Shown here: positions 38,150-47,886 of the stretch, piece by piece
How the letters are laid out: each line of letters starts with the position of its first letter
Numbering within the stretch: the stretch's first letter is position 1
From: Rebecca billardiae RCC1528
Taxonomy: Eukaryota > Haptophyta
Direction: 5' to 3'
NCBI GenBank assembly: GCA_965240325.2
Contig: OZ251226.1
Coordinates: 2,356,001 to 2,420,000 of the forward strand
Length of the DNA stretch: 64,000 nt
Made by a program: the position numbers and the translations under genes
The notes under the pieces: model-generated
What the model was told of the DNA's origin: nothing
Database searches by the model: none
The model's input: the letters and a program-made list of their open reading frames with translations, nothing else

Positions 38150-40506
38150 TCATCGATCATGATGCGTGGACGTGGTCGTTGGCGACTGCTGGCGGCCTCG
38201 AGCAGCAATCAGCGCCCGTGCCTCCGCCTCCGCAGCCAGGGTCACCCGCGCCTCAGCCTCACCCGCTGCAGCCTGCGCCGCCCGTGCCTGCTCGCCCTCG
38301 CAGTTGCGCACCATGTCACGGCCCAGCGGCGGCGGCGGCGGCTGCATTGGCGGCACGGGCGGTGAGTGCGACGGCGCCAAATAGTGCGAGCGCAGCGAGG
38401 CAGGGTCCGCGTAGAAGGCGGCGCACGGCGAGGTCAAGGCGTCGCGGTCACACCCGCCGCCCGCGCCTGCGTGCCCTGCCTTGCCCATCGCGCGCGCGAA
38501 CTCGCGATACTCGATCTTCCCATCGCGGTTGGTGTCGAGCTCCTGGAAGAGCGCCGCGAGCTCGGACGGGCGCTCGATGCGCGCCGCGGGCTCGGGCGCG
38601 GCGGCGGCGTCGGCTCTGCCGCGCTCCGCCGAGTTGTACACTGGACTGTGCGCGAGGTGGTAGGGCACGTGGCCCCGGCCGTGGCCTGACGGCGGCGGCG
38701 GCGAGTGCGGCTGGCCGTACGAGGCGCCCATCCCCGGCGCCGCCGGGTGCGCGTGCGGCGGAGCGCTACCCGCGCTCGCCGCGTGGTGTCGAGGCTCGGG
38801 CGCCGCGTGCGCGAACTCGCCGGCTGCCATCGGCGCGTGCGGCTGCTCGTACTGGCAGCGATAGGAGTGCTGCAGCGGCTGATGCGAGGGGCGCGCGGCT
38901 GCGGCGCCGGGCGGCGTGCCCGCGTGCGCAGGCTGCGGCGGGTGATGGTGCGCGCCCGGGTGATGGCGCGCGCCACCGCCCACCGCATCGTACGCGGCGT
39001 GCACCGGAGGGCCGCCGCCCTGCTCCGTCCCGTACCCCACCGCGGCATCGCGCGGGAGCTCCGCCCACGACGGCAGCTGGCCCACCGCCGAACCGTACCG
39101 GCTGGGGCCGTCGGGCGGAGCGCCGCCGGCGTACATCTCGGCGGTGTGGTGCAGCGCCCGCCACGTGTCCACGAGCGCGAGCTCGCCGTCGGAGAGGAGC
39201 AGGCTGGGCAGCGTGCTCCGCTTCGGCCCCGTGTGCGGGCTCTTGCCCCTCTCCACCTTGCTCCACGCGGTGCTCGCGGCTGACGACCACGCGTGCGCCT
39301 GGGAGCTGTCGCGCTCGCGCGGCGGTGACGGCGCCGGCCGCGGGCCGTCCGCGGCGGAGAGCTCGCCACGCCGCAGCATGTTGATCTCGCGGAACTCTGC
39401 GGTGCTCAGCGCCACGTTGTGCACACGCGGCGCGCGCGTGCGCACCGGGTTCCTCGGGTCAGTGCGGCCGAGCGTGCGCTGAGCGGCGGCCATGCCGCTC
39501 GCACGCGGCGTGAGCACATCAGGGACCGTGTACGATGGCAGGGCGGCCGGTCCGGCAGCGCTGCCTGCTGGCAGGCGCGACGGATCCGGCGGAAGCTGCG
39601 GCGGGCTCGACGCCGCGCCGCGCCTGGGCGGTGGCGGCGGCGGCGGCGAGCGCGCGCTGCGTGCCGCCGGCGCCGGAGCCGCGTGCGCTGCCGCTCGGCC
39701 GCCGCCGCCACCGTCGCAACGTGGCGGAGGGCCGAGCCCCAGCTGGCCTGACCCCACCGCCGCGCCGCCGTGCGCGGCCGCCGTGGGCTGCCACGCGGGC
39801 GCTGGGGGCGCGGACTGGCGCGGGCTCAGCTGTCGCAGCATGTGCTCCCGCGGCGGCGAAAACTCGGCGACGCCCGGGTGCGGTCTCCCGCTGCTCGGTG
39901 GCGGCGGCGACTGCGGCCGGCTCGCGCGCGCAGGCGGTGCCGCCGGCATCAGCGGCGGCGCGTGTGGCTGCTCGTCCGAAGGGGGCCACGTCCTCGGGGG
40001 CGATGGAGGCGCTGGGCGCTGTGCCCACGACGCCCCCTCGGTGCTGGCACCCACACTCTCTGGCGGCATCGCGGACAAGTGCTGATGGCCGTGCGCGCCT
40101 GCCTCCCATGCTCGGAGCCGCCACTGCGCGCGAGGCGAAGGTGCGGCGGGTGGGAGGAGGGGATGCGCCAGTGGGATTGCAGTGGTCAGTGGCAACCGCG
40201 CCAGGCACATCGCGTGGCCGGGAGGTTGGCATGTCGCCGGCACGCCTTTGCGCGCACCTCGGACGATTCGACGTCGATGAGTCTGCGCTCCATCTCCTGG
40301 AGCCGATGCTGCCACTGCGCGAGCGACAGCTCAAGCTCGGAGAGCCGCAGGGCTTCCAGCGCATTCTGCCGACGCTCCTCCGCGGCGGACACCCTCGCCT
40401 CAGATGCCATCGGAGACGCGGCTTCGTATTCGCGATAGTAGCCGGCCGACTCCATCGCCCAGCACGATTTGAAATGCCGCCCGGAGTTCATCCGTCCGAG
40501 TTCCAT
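38150..40506 (-). CDS. Pro-rich coiled-coil protein with one EF-hand, copy 1
   Basis: Two exons, 40506-40258 and 40123-38150, give 740 residues. The intron (40257-40124, 134 bp) has a GTGCGC donor and a GCGCAG acceptor. Residues 30-83 form a coiled coil (AEERRQNALEALRLSELELSL, then QWQHRLQEMERRLIDVE in frame). The long middle is disordered and rich in Pro, Ala, Gly and His. A single EF-hand (LFQELDTNRDGKIEYREF) sits at about residue 615. A short Ala/Glu helix with alternating charge closes the protein. The layout is that of a calcium-responsive cytoskeletal or ciliary scaffold, but no family is recognised. An in-frame Met just downstream of the splice site could be an alternative start. Confidence 0.65.
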
Positions 40507-41111
40507 AAAATGGTCTCGGCAGATTTTTTTCGGAGAAAACTCCGTTTATTACACATTTGATGGTCCTTTGTTTACACGCCGCCTCGGTAGGCTGTCCGAC
40601 TCTACACTGCCCCCGTAGCCAGCGGAGGGGGGCCGGACAGGCTACCGCCTCGGAGGTGCGGCAACGCCCCTCCCGGCCTGCCTGCGCCGGTCTGTCTTGT
40701 GGCGGTGTCTTTGTGCAGTGTTGGATGGCGTCAATGGGACCACCCCACAGTGAGTTGGGCTTGTATGCTGTTGGCAATGGCATACCCCCCCCCCCCCCCC
40801 CCCCCCCCCCCCTGGAGGCGAGCTGTCCACAGTGGAGTGGTGTCAAGGCACTACAGTAGCCGCACTAGGTGTCTCGGTCAGTGTTTTGAGGTTGGGTGTC
40901 GAGCGGGAGTGGTGCCGGTTCATTCAGGTTGTGGGCTGGCCAGGGACAGGGTAGGGCTGGAGGCTTCGGCCGCCAGTCTGATCACCCGGAGCCCGTTATA
41001 TAAAGCAGGGGAATTTATTATTAATCACGCCTTAACCGTAACGATCAAGTGTAACGCACCTTAAAACATAGTAAACTGTATGACTGTATCGAATTGTCGG
41101 CGAAACATATT
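40507..41111. other. Spacer with poly-C tract and MITE fragments, copy 1
   Basis: Positions 40655-40735 match 31014-31091 of the MITE, and 41021-41080 match its right end, so the element is split by about 290 bp that include the C tract. An AT-rich stretch next to 40506 (ATTTTTTTCGGAGAAAACTC) is the probable promoter of the EF-hand gene. No coding sequence is supported. Confidence 0.55.
40785..40812. repeat. Poly-C tract, 28 bases
   Basis: An uninterrupted run of 28 cytosines inside a split MITE copy. The second copy at 51732-51759 has the same length. Confidence 0.95.
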
Positions 41112-41867
41112 TCATTGCAGGCTGAAAAGTGCCACGCTCACACGTCGCTCGACGTCCTCGTCCATGGACACCGCGTGGCCGCGGAAAACACGGTCCTGAT
41201 GACGCTCCTCGAAGGGCAAGCCGAGCGTCTTGAGCTCCTCGACGAGCGTACGCCGGGCGATGTTGACAGAGTCCACGACAAGCACCTGAATGTTGCGCTC
41301 GTGTGCCTCTGCACACCTGCGGGCGAGCGCGCGGGCCACCTGCTCATTGTAGCACACGTCGGCGGCGAGGAGGCAGTCGACGGCCGGGAGCTCCTCCGCG
41401 CCGCACAGGTCGAAGACGGCCGTCTCAACGGCGTCAAGCCCTTGCGCTTGCGCAGCTCTGTCGACGAGCTCCAGTGGCGCAGGGTTGTTGTCGGTCGCAA
41501 TCACCCGGCTGGCCCCACGTGCTGCGGCAGTCAGCGAGACCAGCCCTGTGCCACACCCGACTTCCATGAAGGTGCGATCGGCGCAGGGAAGCGCCGGCTG
41601 CCCCAGCTCGTCCGCGATCACGGTCGCTGCCGGCCACAGCACCAGGCCAAACGGGTCGAGCACATCGTCGTTCAGACTCCACGCAGACACGAGGTCGGAC
41701 GTCCTCTGCACTTCGATGACATACGGCTGCGCCTCACCGGCGTGGTGCGTGCGCACGGCTCGGCCGCCGAGCACCGAGGCACCGCCGCTGGCTCTCGGGC
41801 CGGACCCTCGAGGTTGGATAGCTGTACCGTGGGCGAGAGCCACCAGCAGAATCATGGACGACGCCAT
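41112..41867 (-). CDS. Class I SAM methyltransferase (METTL/methyltransferase-16 type), copy 1
   Basis: 251 residues in one exon. DPFGLVLWPAATVIADEL is followed by motif I FMEVGCGTGLVSL, motif II region VIATDNN, and LLAADVCYNE in the place of the catalytic D/N-x-x-Y loop. This pattern belongs to the METTL family that includes lysine methyltransferases such as METTL20 and METTL21. Protein methylation is therefore likely but the substrate is unknown. The start at 41867 gives a hydrophobic leader (SSMILLVALAHG), so an organellar or secretory address is possible. An upstream ATG at 41909 would overlap the ATG of the divergent amidase. Only 40 bp separate the two chosen start codons. Confidence 0.8.
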   Translation of the reverse strand: MASSMILLVALAHGTAIQPRGSGPRASGGASVLGGRAVRTHHAGEAQPYVIEVQRTSDLVSAWSLNDDVLDPFGLVLWPAATVIADELGQPALPCADRTFMEVGCGTGLVSLTAAARGASRVIATDNNPAPLELVDRAAQAQGLDAVETAVFDLCGAEELPAVDCLLAADVCYNEQVARALARRCAEAHERNIQVLVVDSVNIARRTLVEELKTLGLPFEERHQDRVFRGHAVSMDEDVERRVSVALFSLQ

Positions 41868-41907
41868 CGTGCCAAAGAAAATTATTATCACGATTCGGAG
41901 AGGAATC

Positions 41908-43614
41908 ATGGCGGTCAGCTTGGCGGCGGCCGTGCTCGCGGCGGCCGCGCTTGCGTCACCACCATCGCGCGCGACGAAGCTCGCGCCGGGCACCTCCGTC
42001 TCCGCTTGGCATCGCCCCTTGTCCTTCTCCCCTGCCTGGAGGGCGGGATCGCACCGACGACCTGCCCAGCGGTCGCTGTGGCGTGAGCGGCAGAGCGCAT
42101 GCAAAGCCGTGCTGATGTGTGCAGGGCATTCGGAGCGGCTGCACGACCCGTTTGTCGAGCGCCTGTCGCCTCCAAGGCAGGTGGGTGGCGCACAAGACGG
42201 CGCGCCCCTCTCCGGCCTCCGCTTTGCGTGCAAGGCCAACATGGACGTCGTCGGCCTGCGCACGGGAAACGGCTCGCCCGACTGGCGCGCAAGCCACAGG
42301 CCAGCTTTCAGGCAGGCGGAGTGCGTGAGCGTGCTGCTCCGCACGGGCGCAGCGCTGGTGGGCGTGGCGCACATGGACGAGCTCGCCTTCTCCATCGCGG
42401 GCGAGAACGCGCACTACGGCGCGCTGGACAACCCGCGCGCGCCGGGGCACGCGGTAGGGGGCTCCTCATCGGGCGCCGCAGTCGCCGTCGCGTGCGGCGA
42501 GGTGGACTTCGCCCTTGGCACGGACACGTGCGGCTCGGTGCGCGTGCCCGCCTCGCACTGCGGGGTGTGGGGTCTGAGGCCAACCCACGGCGCCATCCCG
42601 CTCGACGGCGTGTGCCCACTCGCGCCCTCCTTCGACACTGTGGGTATCCTGGCGCGCAACGGCACCACCCTCATGGCTGCGAGCAGCGTGCTCCTGGCGT
42701 CGCCGGCTGGGCCTCCAGCTGCGCCACCCGCGACGACCGCCGTGCTTCTTGCGGAAGACGCCATACGCCTGTACTCATACGCCGAGGTGGGTGAGCTAGA
42801 CGCTGAGGCGCGAGCGCGCGCAGAGTCAGACGCGGCGGCGCACTTCCGCACGGCCGCTGCCTCGCTTTGCACCGCGCCAAGCAGTGGCGGCGGCCCGGCG
42901 CCCGACGCTCTTGCGGTGGAATTGGGCGACGCGATGCTCGAACGCGCCGGCCCGGCGCTCGCCCGGTACGTGCCCACGACGCTCGACGGCGAGAGCGGGG
43001 CGGCTGCGTCACGGGAGGGGCAGCCCGCTGCGAGCGACGGCCTGCGCGCGCTGGAAGCACTCTCGCGCGCGCTCTTTGCCAACGAGGCTGCGGACGCGCT
43101 CGGGCCGTGGGCAGCAGAGTTCAGCGACACGTGCGGCCGAGATCCGGATCTGGGCGAGGATGTGGGCGCGCGGCTGCGCTGGGCGATCTCACAGGCTCGC
43201 GTGGAGGAGGCTGGGCGCGAGGCGCGCGAGGCGGTAGCAAGCGCGTTGGACGAGCTGCTTGCCTCGGCCGAAGCTGAGGCCGCCGGCGAGGCTGGTGGCA
43301 CCCGCCTCGGCATCCTGTGCATGCCCGCCGCGTGCTCGCCGCCGCCTCGGCCAGGCGTCGCCAGCGGCGCGCAGTATCGGGAGCGCGCGTTCGCACTGTC
43401 AGCGCTCGCGAGCCTGGCAGGATGCCCGCAGCTGGTTGTGCCCGTGGGAACCTGCGAGCACACGGGGCTGCCGCTGGCGGTATCATTCGTCGCGCGGCCT
43501 GGGCGTGACCGAGAGCTGCTGCAGCACTGCGTGTCATCGTTCATGGCAGGCCCGGCGCCGCCGGACAGCCCTGCCGGGCGAGCTGCGGCGGAGTCGGCAC
43601 CGCCATCAAGCTGA
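41908..43614 (+). CDS. Amidase-signature enzyme, AMI1-like, copy 1
   Basis: 568 residues in one exon. The amidase signature is intact: catalytic Lys109 in FACKANMD, the GGSSSG loop at 184-189 with the cis Ser, and nucleophile Ser210 in GTDTCGSVRVPAS. GENAHYGALDNPRAPG and CGVWGLRPTHG match the plant AMI1/TOC64 branch, which hydrolyses indole-3-acetamide or other amides. An 80-residue insert rich in Ala and Glu sits before the C-terminal part (SLAGCPQLVVPVG, then GLPLAVSFVARPGRDRELL). A hydrophobic N-terminus (VSLAAAVLAAAALASPP) suggests a signal peptide followed by a basic transit-like stretch. The start at 41908 was chosen because it opens this leader. It is head-to-head with the methyltransferase. 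Confidence 0.88.
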   Translation: MAVSLAAAVLAAAALASPPSRATKLAPGTSVSAWHRPLSFSPAWRAGSHRRPAQRSLWRERQSACKAVLMCAGHSERLHDPFVERLSPPRQVGGAQDGAPLSGLRFACKANMDVVGLRTGNGSPDWRASHRPAFRQAECVSVLLRTGAALVGVAHMDELAFSIAGENAHYGALDNPRAPGHAVGGSSSGAAVAVACGEVDFALGTDTCGSVRVPASHCGVWGLRPTHGAIPLDGVCPLAPSFDTVGILARNGTTLMAASSVLLASPAGPPAAPPATTAVLLAEDAIRLYSYAEVGELDAEARARAESDAAAHFRTAAASLCTAPSSGGGPAPDALAVELGDAMLERAGPALARYVPTTLDGESGAAASREGQPAASDGLRALEALSRALFANEAADALGPWAAEFSDTCGRDPDLGEDVGARLRWAISQARVEEAGREAREAVASALDELLASAEAEAAGEAGGTRLGILCMPAACSPPPRPGVASGAQYRERAFALSALASLAGCPQLVVPVGTCEHTGLPLAVSFVARPGRDRELLQHCVSSFMAGPAPPDSPAGRAAAESAPPSS

Positions 43615-43624
43615 CACCGATCGA

Positions 43625-43666
<42 letters not shown>

Positions 43667-44398
43667 TATAACTACTGAATATAGCTAAGCTACCGTGATT
43701 CCTGACGCGCGACTAGGTGACTGCTACAGTTTACTAAGAATAAGAGACGCACACAGCTCAGGCAGGCGCCGCAGCTGGCAGATCGATCATCGCAGCCTCG
43801 TGCCCGTGGCGGCGTTAATTGTCCGCCATAACGGCGGCGTCTGATGAGGTAGTGGTCCGAGAGCGGTAGTCGGACGGTCCCGAGCGTTCATAACGACGGT
43901 GGCTGCTCAGCAGTACCGGTCACTGAGAACTACTCACTAGTCACTCAGCATCCGAAGCTGGACCGCAGACCGTGACTGCCGGCGCGGTACTCTGACAGAC
44001 AGCAGAGTAGTTAGTCGCGGACGACTCTCAGAATATGACTACAGTCGTATGAGGACGCAGTGAGCACGGGGACCCGATAAAGTAAGGGAGTACTACCGAC
44101 CCGGCGGGCCGCGGGCCGATCGGTCCGAGAGAGTCAGAGTCAGAGTGAGTGCCCGGACCGTCACTCGTCATCGGACCCGCCCGGCGGGCGGGCCGGTGAC
44201 ACGCAGTGCAGCCAACCTGCCCCTGGTCCCGGGGGCGGCCCGCCTACGGCCAGGGATGAGGGCTACTGTTACACTCACTGCCTACTGAGTACTACTATTT
44301 GCCGCGTCGGAGAGTCGAGGCCCCGTAACTTTCCCGCTGACCGGGATTCTCGTGGCCGATCCTCAGCAATCAGCATTCTGCCATTGATGACGCAAAGA
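43615..44398. other. Spacer with AT microsatellite and element end, copy 1
   Basis: Positions 43627-43662 are 18 AT units. Positions 43725-43768 hold an element end starting TACAGTTTACTAAGAATAAG. The remainder has CAGT/GACT word texture and GC-only patches near 44100 and 44225. No gene. Confidence 0.6.
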
Positions 44399-45067
44399 TC
44401 ACACGGCCATGGCGCCGACTACAATCGGGGTCACGATGGCTGCTGTCGCGGCTGTCGCGGCTGTGCCGATCACGATCCCCATCTTTGCCTGGTTCCAGTA
44501 GTGGAAGCGCTTGGCCTGTGTCGTGACCTTCTTGAACTCCTTTGCTGCTCGGCTCATCTCAGCCGCCTTGTCCTCGAGCTCGCTGACACGGTTCTGCTGC
44601 GCGAGCATCGACTCGATGTTCTCGTGCATGATTTCCTTCACCTCGTCCACTCTTTGCGTGACCAGGGCCAGCTTGCCCTGCGAGTTGGCCTGCTCCATGC
44701 GCTGTTCGAGAGTGGTGCCAAAACCAGCCTGGATGGCAAGGTGTGTGCGCGTGTCGACAAGCGGGTCGTCGACGAGCGGGCGCACGAGCAGCGCGAGCTT
44801 CTCGAGGTATCCCTTGACCAATTGTGCCGGGGAATCGGGCGTCGCCACCGCCAGTACGACCACCACAGACGAATCCTCAAGGTGCATCGGGAGCGACGTC
44901 AGCTTCAGCGGGGACGATCGCTCGGAGACAAAATCCCACCCTGGCGCGGGCTTGCGCGCCCTCGCCTTCGCCACAAGCTTTTGCACCTGTGCCACGGACA
45001 CGTTCTCGTTCGCGTAGCCCTCGCACAGCAAGACGCTGTCGCGGTAGACTGCTGCGTAGTACAGCAT
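44399..45067 (-). CDS. VAMP7-like longin R-SNARE, copy 1
   Basis: 222 residues. The N-terminal longin domain (about 1-115) starts MLYYAAVYRDSVLLCEGY. The SNARE helix (about 130-190, LALVTQRVDEVKEIMHENI, then LAQQNRVSELEDKAAEM) has Arg at the zero layer (QQNRVSEL), marking an R-SNARE. A C-terminal anchor (MGIVIGTAATAATAAIV) follows, as expected for a tail-anchored vesicle SNARE. It would mediate fusion in the endosomal, vacuolar or secretory pathway. The start at 45067 was chosen because the longin fold begins right there. A frame extending upstream passes through a hairpin-containing leader and is unlikely to be translated. Confidence 0.88.
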   Translation of the reverse strand: MLYYAAVYRDSVLLCEGYANENVSVAQVQKLVAKARARKPAPGWDFVSERSSPLKLTSLPMHLEDSSVVVVLAVATPDSPAQLVKGYLEKLALLVRPLVDDPLVDTRTHLAIQAGFGTTLEQRMEQANSQGKLALVTQRVDEVKEIMHENIESMLAQQNRVSELEDKAAEMSRAAKEFKKVTTQAKRFHYWNQAKMGIVIGTAATAATAAIVTPIVVGAMAV

Positions 45068-45696
45068 GAGGACAGCCCCCTCCCGCCGCGACGCGTTGGG
45101 CCTTGAGGAGGGTGGCGCCTGGCGGCAAATTTCCTTGCAACTTCCAAAAACCCCTTGTTCCAACTTCCAACTGACGGGAAGACAGTGAGGAGCCTGGCCG
45201 ATACACACCCTTACCGCTCTGCGCATGGGGAACCCATGCTCGCAGAGCGGCCGGGGCGAATCTCAGGGGCCTGAGGCGGTCCCGGACGCGCGCCCCGCGG
45301 CCACGCCTGAGGGTGCGGGCGGGCTCTTCGATCATGTTGGTGAGCTCTCCGCCATCGGGGCGCGCTTCATTGCGCCGCCTCGCCTCGCGTACGGCGTTCC
45401 CGTCGTGCTCGCACTGACAAGGCTGAGCAGAGCGTAGAGTGCCATCATGATTGCATTCGGTTCCAACTTACTCGCCAGCCACTTCCAGCCAGGTGCGCGC
45501 GGCTTGGGAGTAGACGATTAGTTCCGTGTGCCCGGGCTCGTCGTGACACCGGCATGCCGATCCCTCCCCAGCCGAGATGTCAGAGCGCGTGCGCACAGGC
45601 AGTCACAGGCAGTGCGCACTGGTAGCCAAGTGGACGCGTGTGAGCGACGACAAGCCACGACGAGAAAACGGCCGCATCCAACCTTCTCACATACCA
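45068..45696. promoter_or_regulatory. SNARE upstream region with a conserved hairpin, copy 1
   Basis: It contains the stem-loop listed at 45214-45250, about 150 bp upstream of the SNARE start. A 70-codon plus-strand open frame (45225-45437) starts inside the hairpin and is not called as a gene. Confidence 0.45.
45214..45250 (-). other. 37-nt hairpin upstream of the SNARE gene (recurs at 56161 and 56964)
   Basis: A 10-bp outer stem, CCGCTCTGCG with CGCAGAGCGG, a 6-bp inner stem (CATGGG with CCCATG), a two-base bulge and a three-base loop. The third, diverged copy at 56964-57000 keeps the fold with different inner-stem bases. The flanking GTGTGTATCGGCCAGG is also shared. Confidence 0.6.
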
Positions 45697-47886
45697 CTAG
45701 ACCACCGCGCAGAATGCGTCTGAGCCCGCCCATTCCCGCCCATAACGAGTTACAGCGGCTCGATTGTGAGGCGGGTGCAAAGGCGGCGGGTGAAAGCGAG
45801 CCCCGCGCGGGCGGCGAGAGAGACGCGCGTGCATAGACCTGATGCGGGAGTGCCCGAACAACGTGAAGGTGCGTCCATCTTCCAAGCGCGCGACCGGTCC
45901 GACACCGCGCCACGCCAAACGAGCACCACGCGAGATGTACCACGCGACCTCGCCGGCCGCGGGCTGGCCGTCAGGCGCGGCGGGCCCCGCGCCATCACCT
46001 CCCGGCGCGTCCGCGGCGCCGCCGCCACGACCGACCCGCCCGTCCTCCTCCACCATCTCGGTCAGCCGGCGCGCGGACAGGTTGAGGAGCGCGCGCCCGT
46101 CCGTGCCGGGCGGCAGCACGACCTGCGAGAAGCGGCCGCCGTGCGCGTTGGCGATCCACGCGCGCACGTGCTCGGCCGTCCACTTGTGCACGGGGAGCCG
46201 CTCGTACGCGAACTCGTCGTCGGCCTCGCCACCGCGTCGCCGCCGGCGCATCGGCACGTCGAGCACGACCGCGTGCGCAGGCGGCGCGACCACATCCTCG
46301 CGCGCGCCGTCCGTCTTGTCCGCCGCGCCGGCTGATCGCTTGACGCCGCCTGCGCGGCCGCCCGGCGGCAGCGGCTGCGCCGCCTCGTCGAGGCCGAGGT
46401 GCGGGGCCATCATCGTGGTGTAGTCGAGCGTGTTCAGCGTGTGCAGCACGTCCGCCGAGCCCGGCGCCACCGCGGCGATGATCGCGGTCCGGTGCTGCGG
46501 GTCCACGAAGCACTGCTGAAGCACGCGAGTGAGCGCGGACGCGCGGAACGGGACGCGCACGCCCGCGCCGCCGGAGCCGGCGGGGCCGGCGTCGGCGGGT
46601 TCGGCGTCGGCGACGTTGGCCGCGGGCGCGCCGAGCTCGTTGAGCGCGCGCGGCGCGCCGCGCTCGCGCGCGAGTGCGTGCGCGCGCGCCGCCTGGCGGA
46701 AGCACTCCTTGAGGCTGAACAGCGCGTGGTTGATGGCGGCCGACTCGCGGTGGTCTGCAGCCGTCATCTGGTGCGTCTCGTAGTTGCGCTCCGAGCCGGC
46801 GAGGTCGACGAGGCGGAGCGTGCGCCCGGTGGGCGCGAGCTCGAGCACGCACACCGCGTGCGAGCGCGACGAGAGCGCGTTGCGCTCCGTCGCCGCCGTC
46901 TTGCGCAGCGCGAGACCGTCGGCGAGGGCGCCCAGCAGCTCCTCGCGCGAGCGCGCGTCGCGCCGCGTCGCGCCGCGCGCGTGCGTGATCCCAGCGCCGT
47001 CCGAGCAGAGGCGCACGGGCGCGCGGGCGTTGAGGAGGTCGTACGCCCCGCCGCCCGCGCGCTCGCGCCCGCTCACCTCGAAGAAGGTGACGCGCACGCC
47101 CGTCGGCCGCTGCGCGCGCCCGCCCCGGTCGCACGCGTCGTCGGCGCCGTCAGCGCCAGTGTCGGGCAGCTGCTGTGCGATGGAGCGGAGCAAGCCCATG
47201 AGCGTGTGCGTCTTGCCCGCGCCGGTCTGGCCGTAGAGCAGCAGCGTCGCGTCGCCCACTCCCGCCATCGCACGCTCGAGCAGCGGCCTCGCCGCCAGAT
47301 CGAACACGGCCGACTCCGGCGCGTGCGGCGGCCAAACGCCGTCGGCCGCGTAAAACTTGTGCGTCATCGTCAGCCGCGTGCCCGAGCGGGCGAGGCGGCC
47401 GTCGTGCACGACGAGCGCGCGGGACATGCGATCTCCCATGTCAAGCGCGGCGTACTCCCCCGCCTTCGCCTCGTGCGGCAGCAGCGGGCGCACGCGCACG
47501 AAGACGCGAAAGGGCGCGAGCGCGTGCTCCTTGGCGTGCGCGCGCAGCGCGCCGACGCGCGTGTGCTCGCGGGCGACGATGGTGGGCACGAGGGCGCCCT
47601 GGCCGGGCATAGCCTCGTCAACGATCATCGCGAGCAGGTCCGCGGACAGCTTCGGCAGCATGCCCGGCGCCGGGAGCTGCTGGCCGCGCACGAGCGCGCG
47701 CACGACGTAAAAGTCCGCCTGCGCATCGAGGATGGCCGGCCGGTAGATCTGCGTGGCCTCGCGCACGGAGAAATGCTGCCGCGCGTCGATGTTGGCACCC
47801 CGCCATGCTGCTTCCTGCGCGGCACGCGCCTCCGCGTTCCGCGGCGCGTCCTCGCCGAGCTCAAAGTCCACCTCGTCGCGCTGCAT
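45697..47886 (-). CDS. Kinesin-13/KIF24-like, copy 2 with replaced C-terminus
   Basis: 729 residues from the ATG at 47886. It is identical to copy 1 through the SAM domain up to GEVAWYIS, because both lie in the duplicated unit. The duplication junction then replaces the native 31-residue tail with about 77 residues read from the far end of the first unit copy (RGARLAWRGVGPVARLE onward, ending DAFCAVV). The motor and most of the SAM domain are unaffected, but the last SAM helix region is lost. The new tail is in frame with a 92-codon open frame that exists intact at 56648-56926. If the duplication is real, this is a chimeric gene. If it is an assembly artefact, this gene does not exist. Confidence 0.7.
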   Translation of the reverse strand: MQRDEVDFELGEDAPRNAEARAAQEAAWRGANIDARQHFSVREATQIYRPAILDAQADFYVVRALVRGQQLPAPGMLPKLSADLLAMIVDEAMPGQGALVPTIVAREHTRVGALRAHAKEHALAPFRVFVRVRPLLPHEAKAGEYAALDMGDRMSRALVVHDGRLARSGTRLTMTHKFYAADGVWPPHAPESAVFDLAARPLLERAMAGVGDATLLLYGQTGAGKTHTLMGLLRSIAQQLPDTGADGADDACDRGGRAQRPTGVRVTFFEVSGRERAGGGAYDLLNARAPVRLCSDGAGITHARGATRRDARSREELLGALADGLALRKTAATERNALSSRSHAVCVLELAPTGRTLRLVDLAGSERNYETHQMTAADHRESAAINHALFSLKECFRQAARAHALARERGAPRALNELGAPAANVADAEPADAGPAGSGGAGVRVPFRASALTRVLQQCFVDPQHRTAIIAAVAPGSADVLHTLNTLDYTTMMAPHLGLDEAAQPLPPGGRAGGVKRSAGAADKTDGAREDVVAPPAHAVVLDVPMRRRRRGGEADDEFAYERLPVHKWTAEHVRAWIANAHGGRFSQVVLPPGTDGRALLNLSARRLTEMVEEDGRVGRGGGAADAPGGDGAGPAAPDGQPAAGEVAWYISRGARLAWRGVGPVARLEDGRTFTLFGHSRIRSMHARLSRRPRGARFHPPPLHPPHNRAAVTRYGREWAGSDAFCAVV

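Larger units (their letters stand above)
34984..45930. repeat. 10.95-kb tandem duplication, copy 1
   Basis: A direct repeat of 10,947 bp. Every part I compared with 45931-56881 is identical except the AT microsatellite (18 versus 20 units). Even the 28-C homopolymer has the same length. The junction shares only CG with the two outer edges. Confidence 0.95.

Noticed and set aside
38119-39384. 421-codon plus-strand frame opposite the Pro-rich EF-hand protein
   Set aside because: Low-complexity Arg/Ala/Pro; the minus strand carries the EF-hand and coiled coil.
45225-45437. 70-codon frame MGNPCSQ with a myristoylation-like start
   Set aside because: Its start lies inside the conserved hairpin and the stretch has no family features; more likely SNARE promoter or leader sequence.
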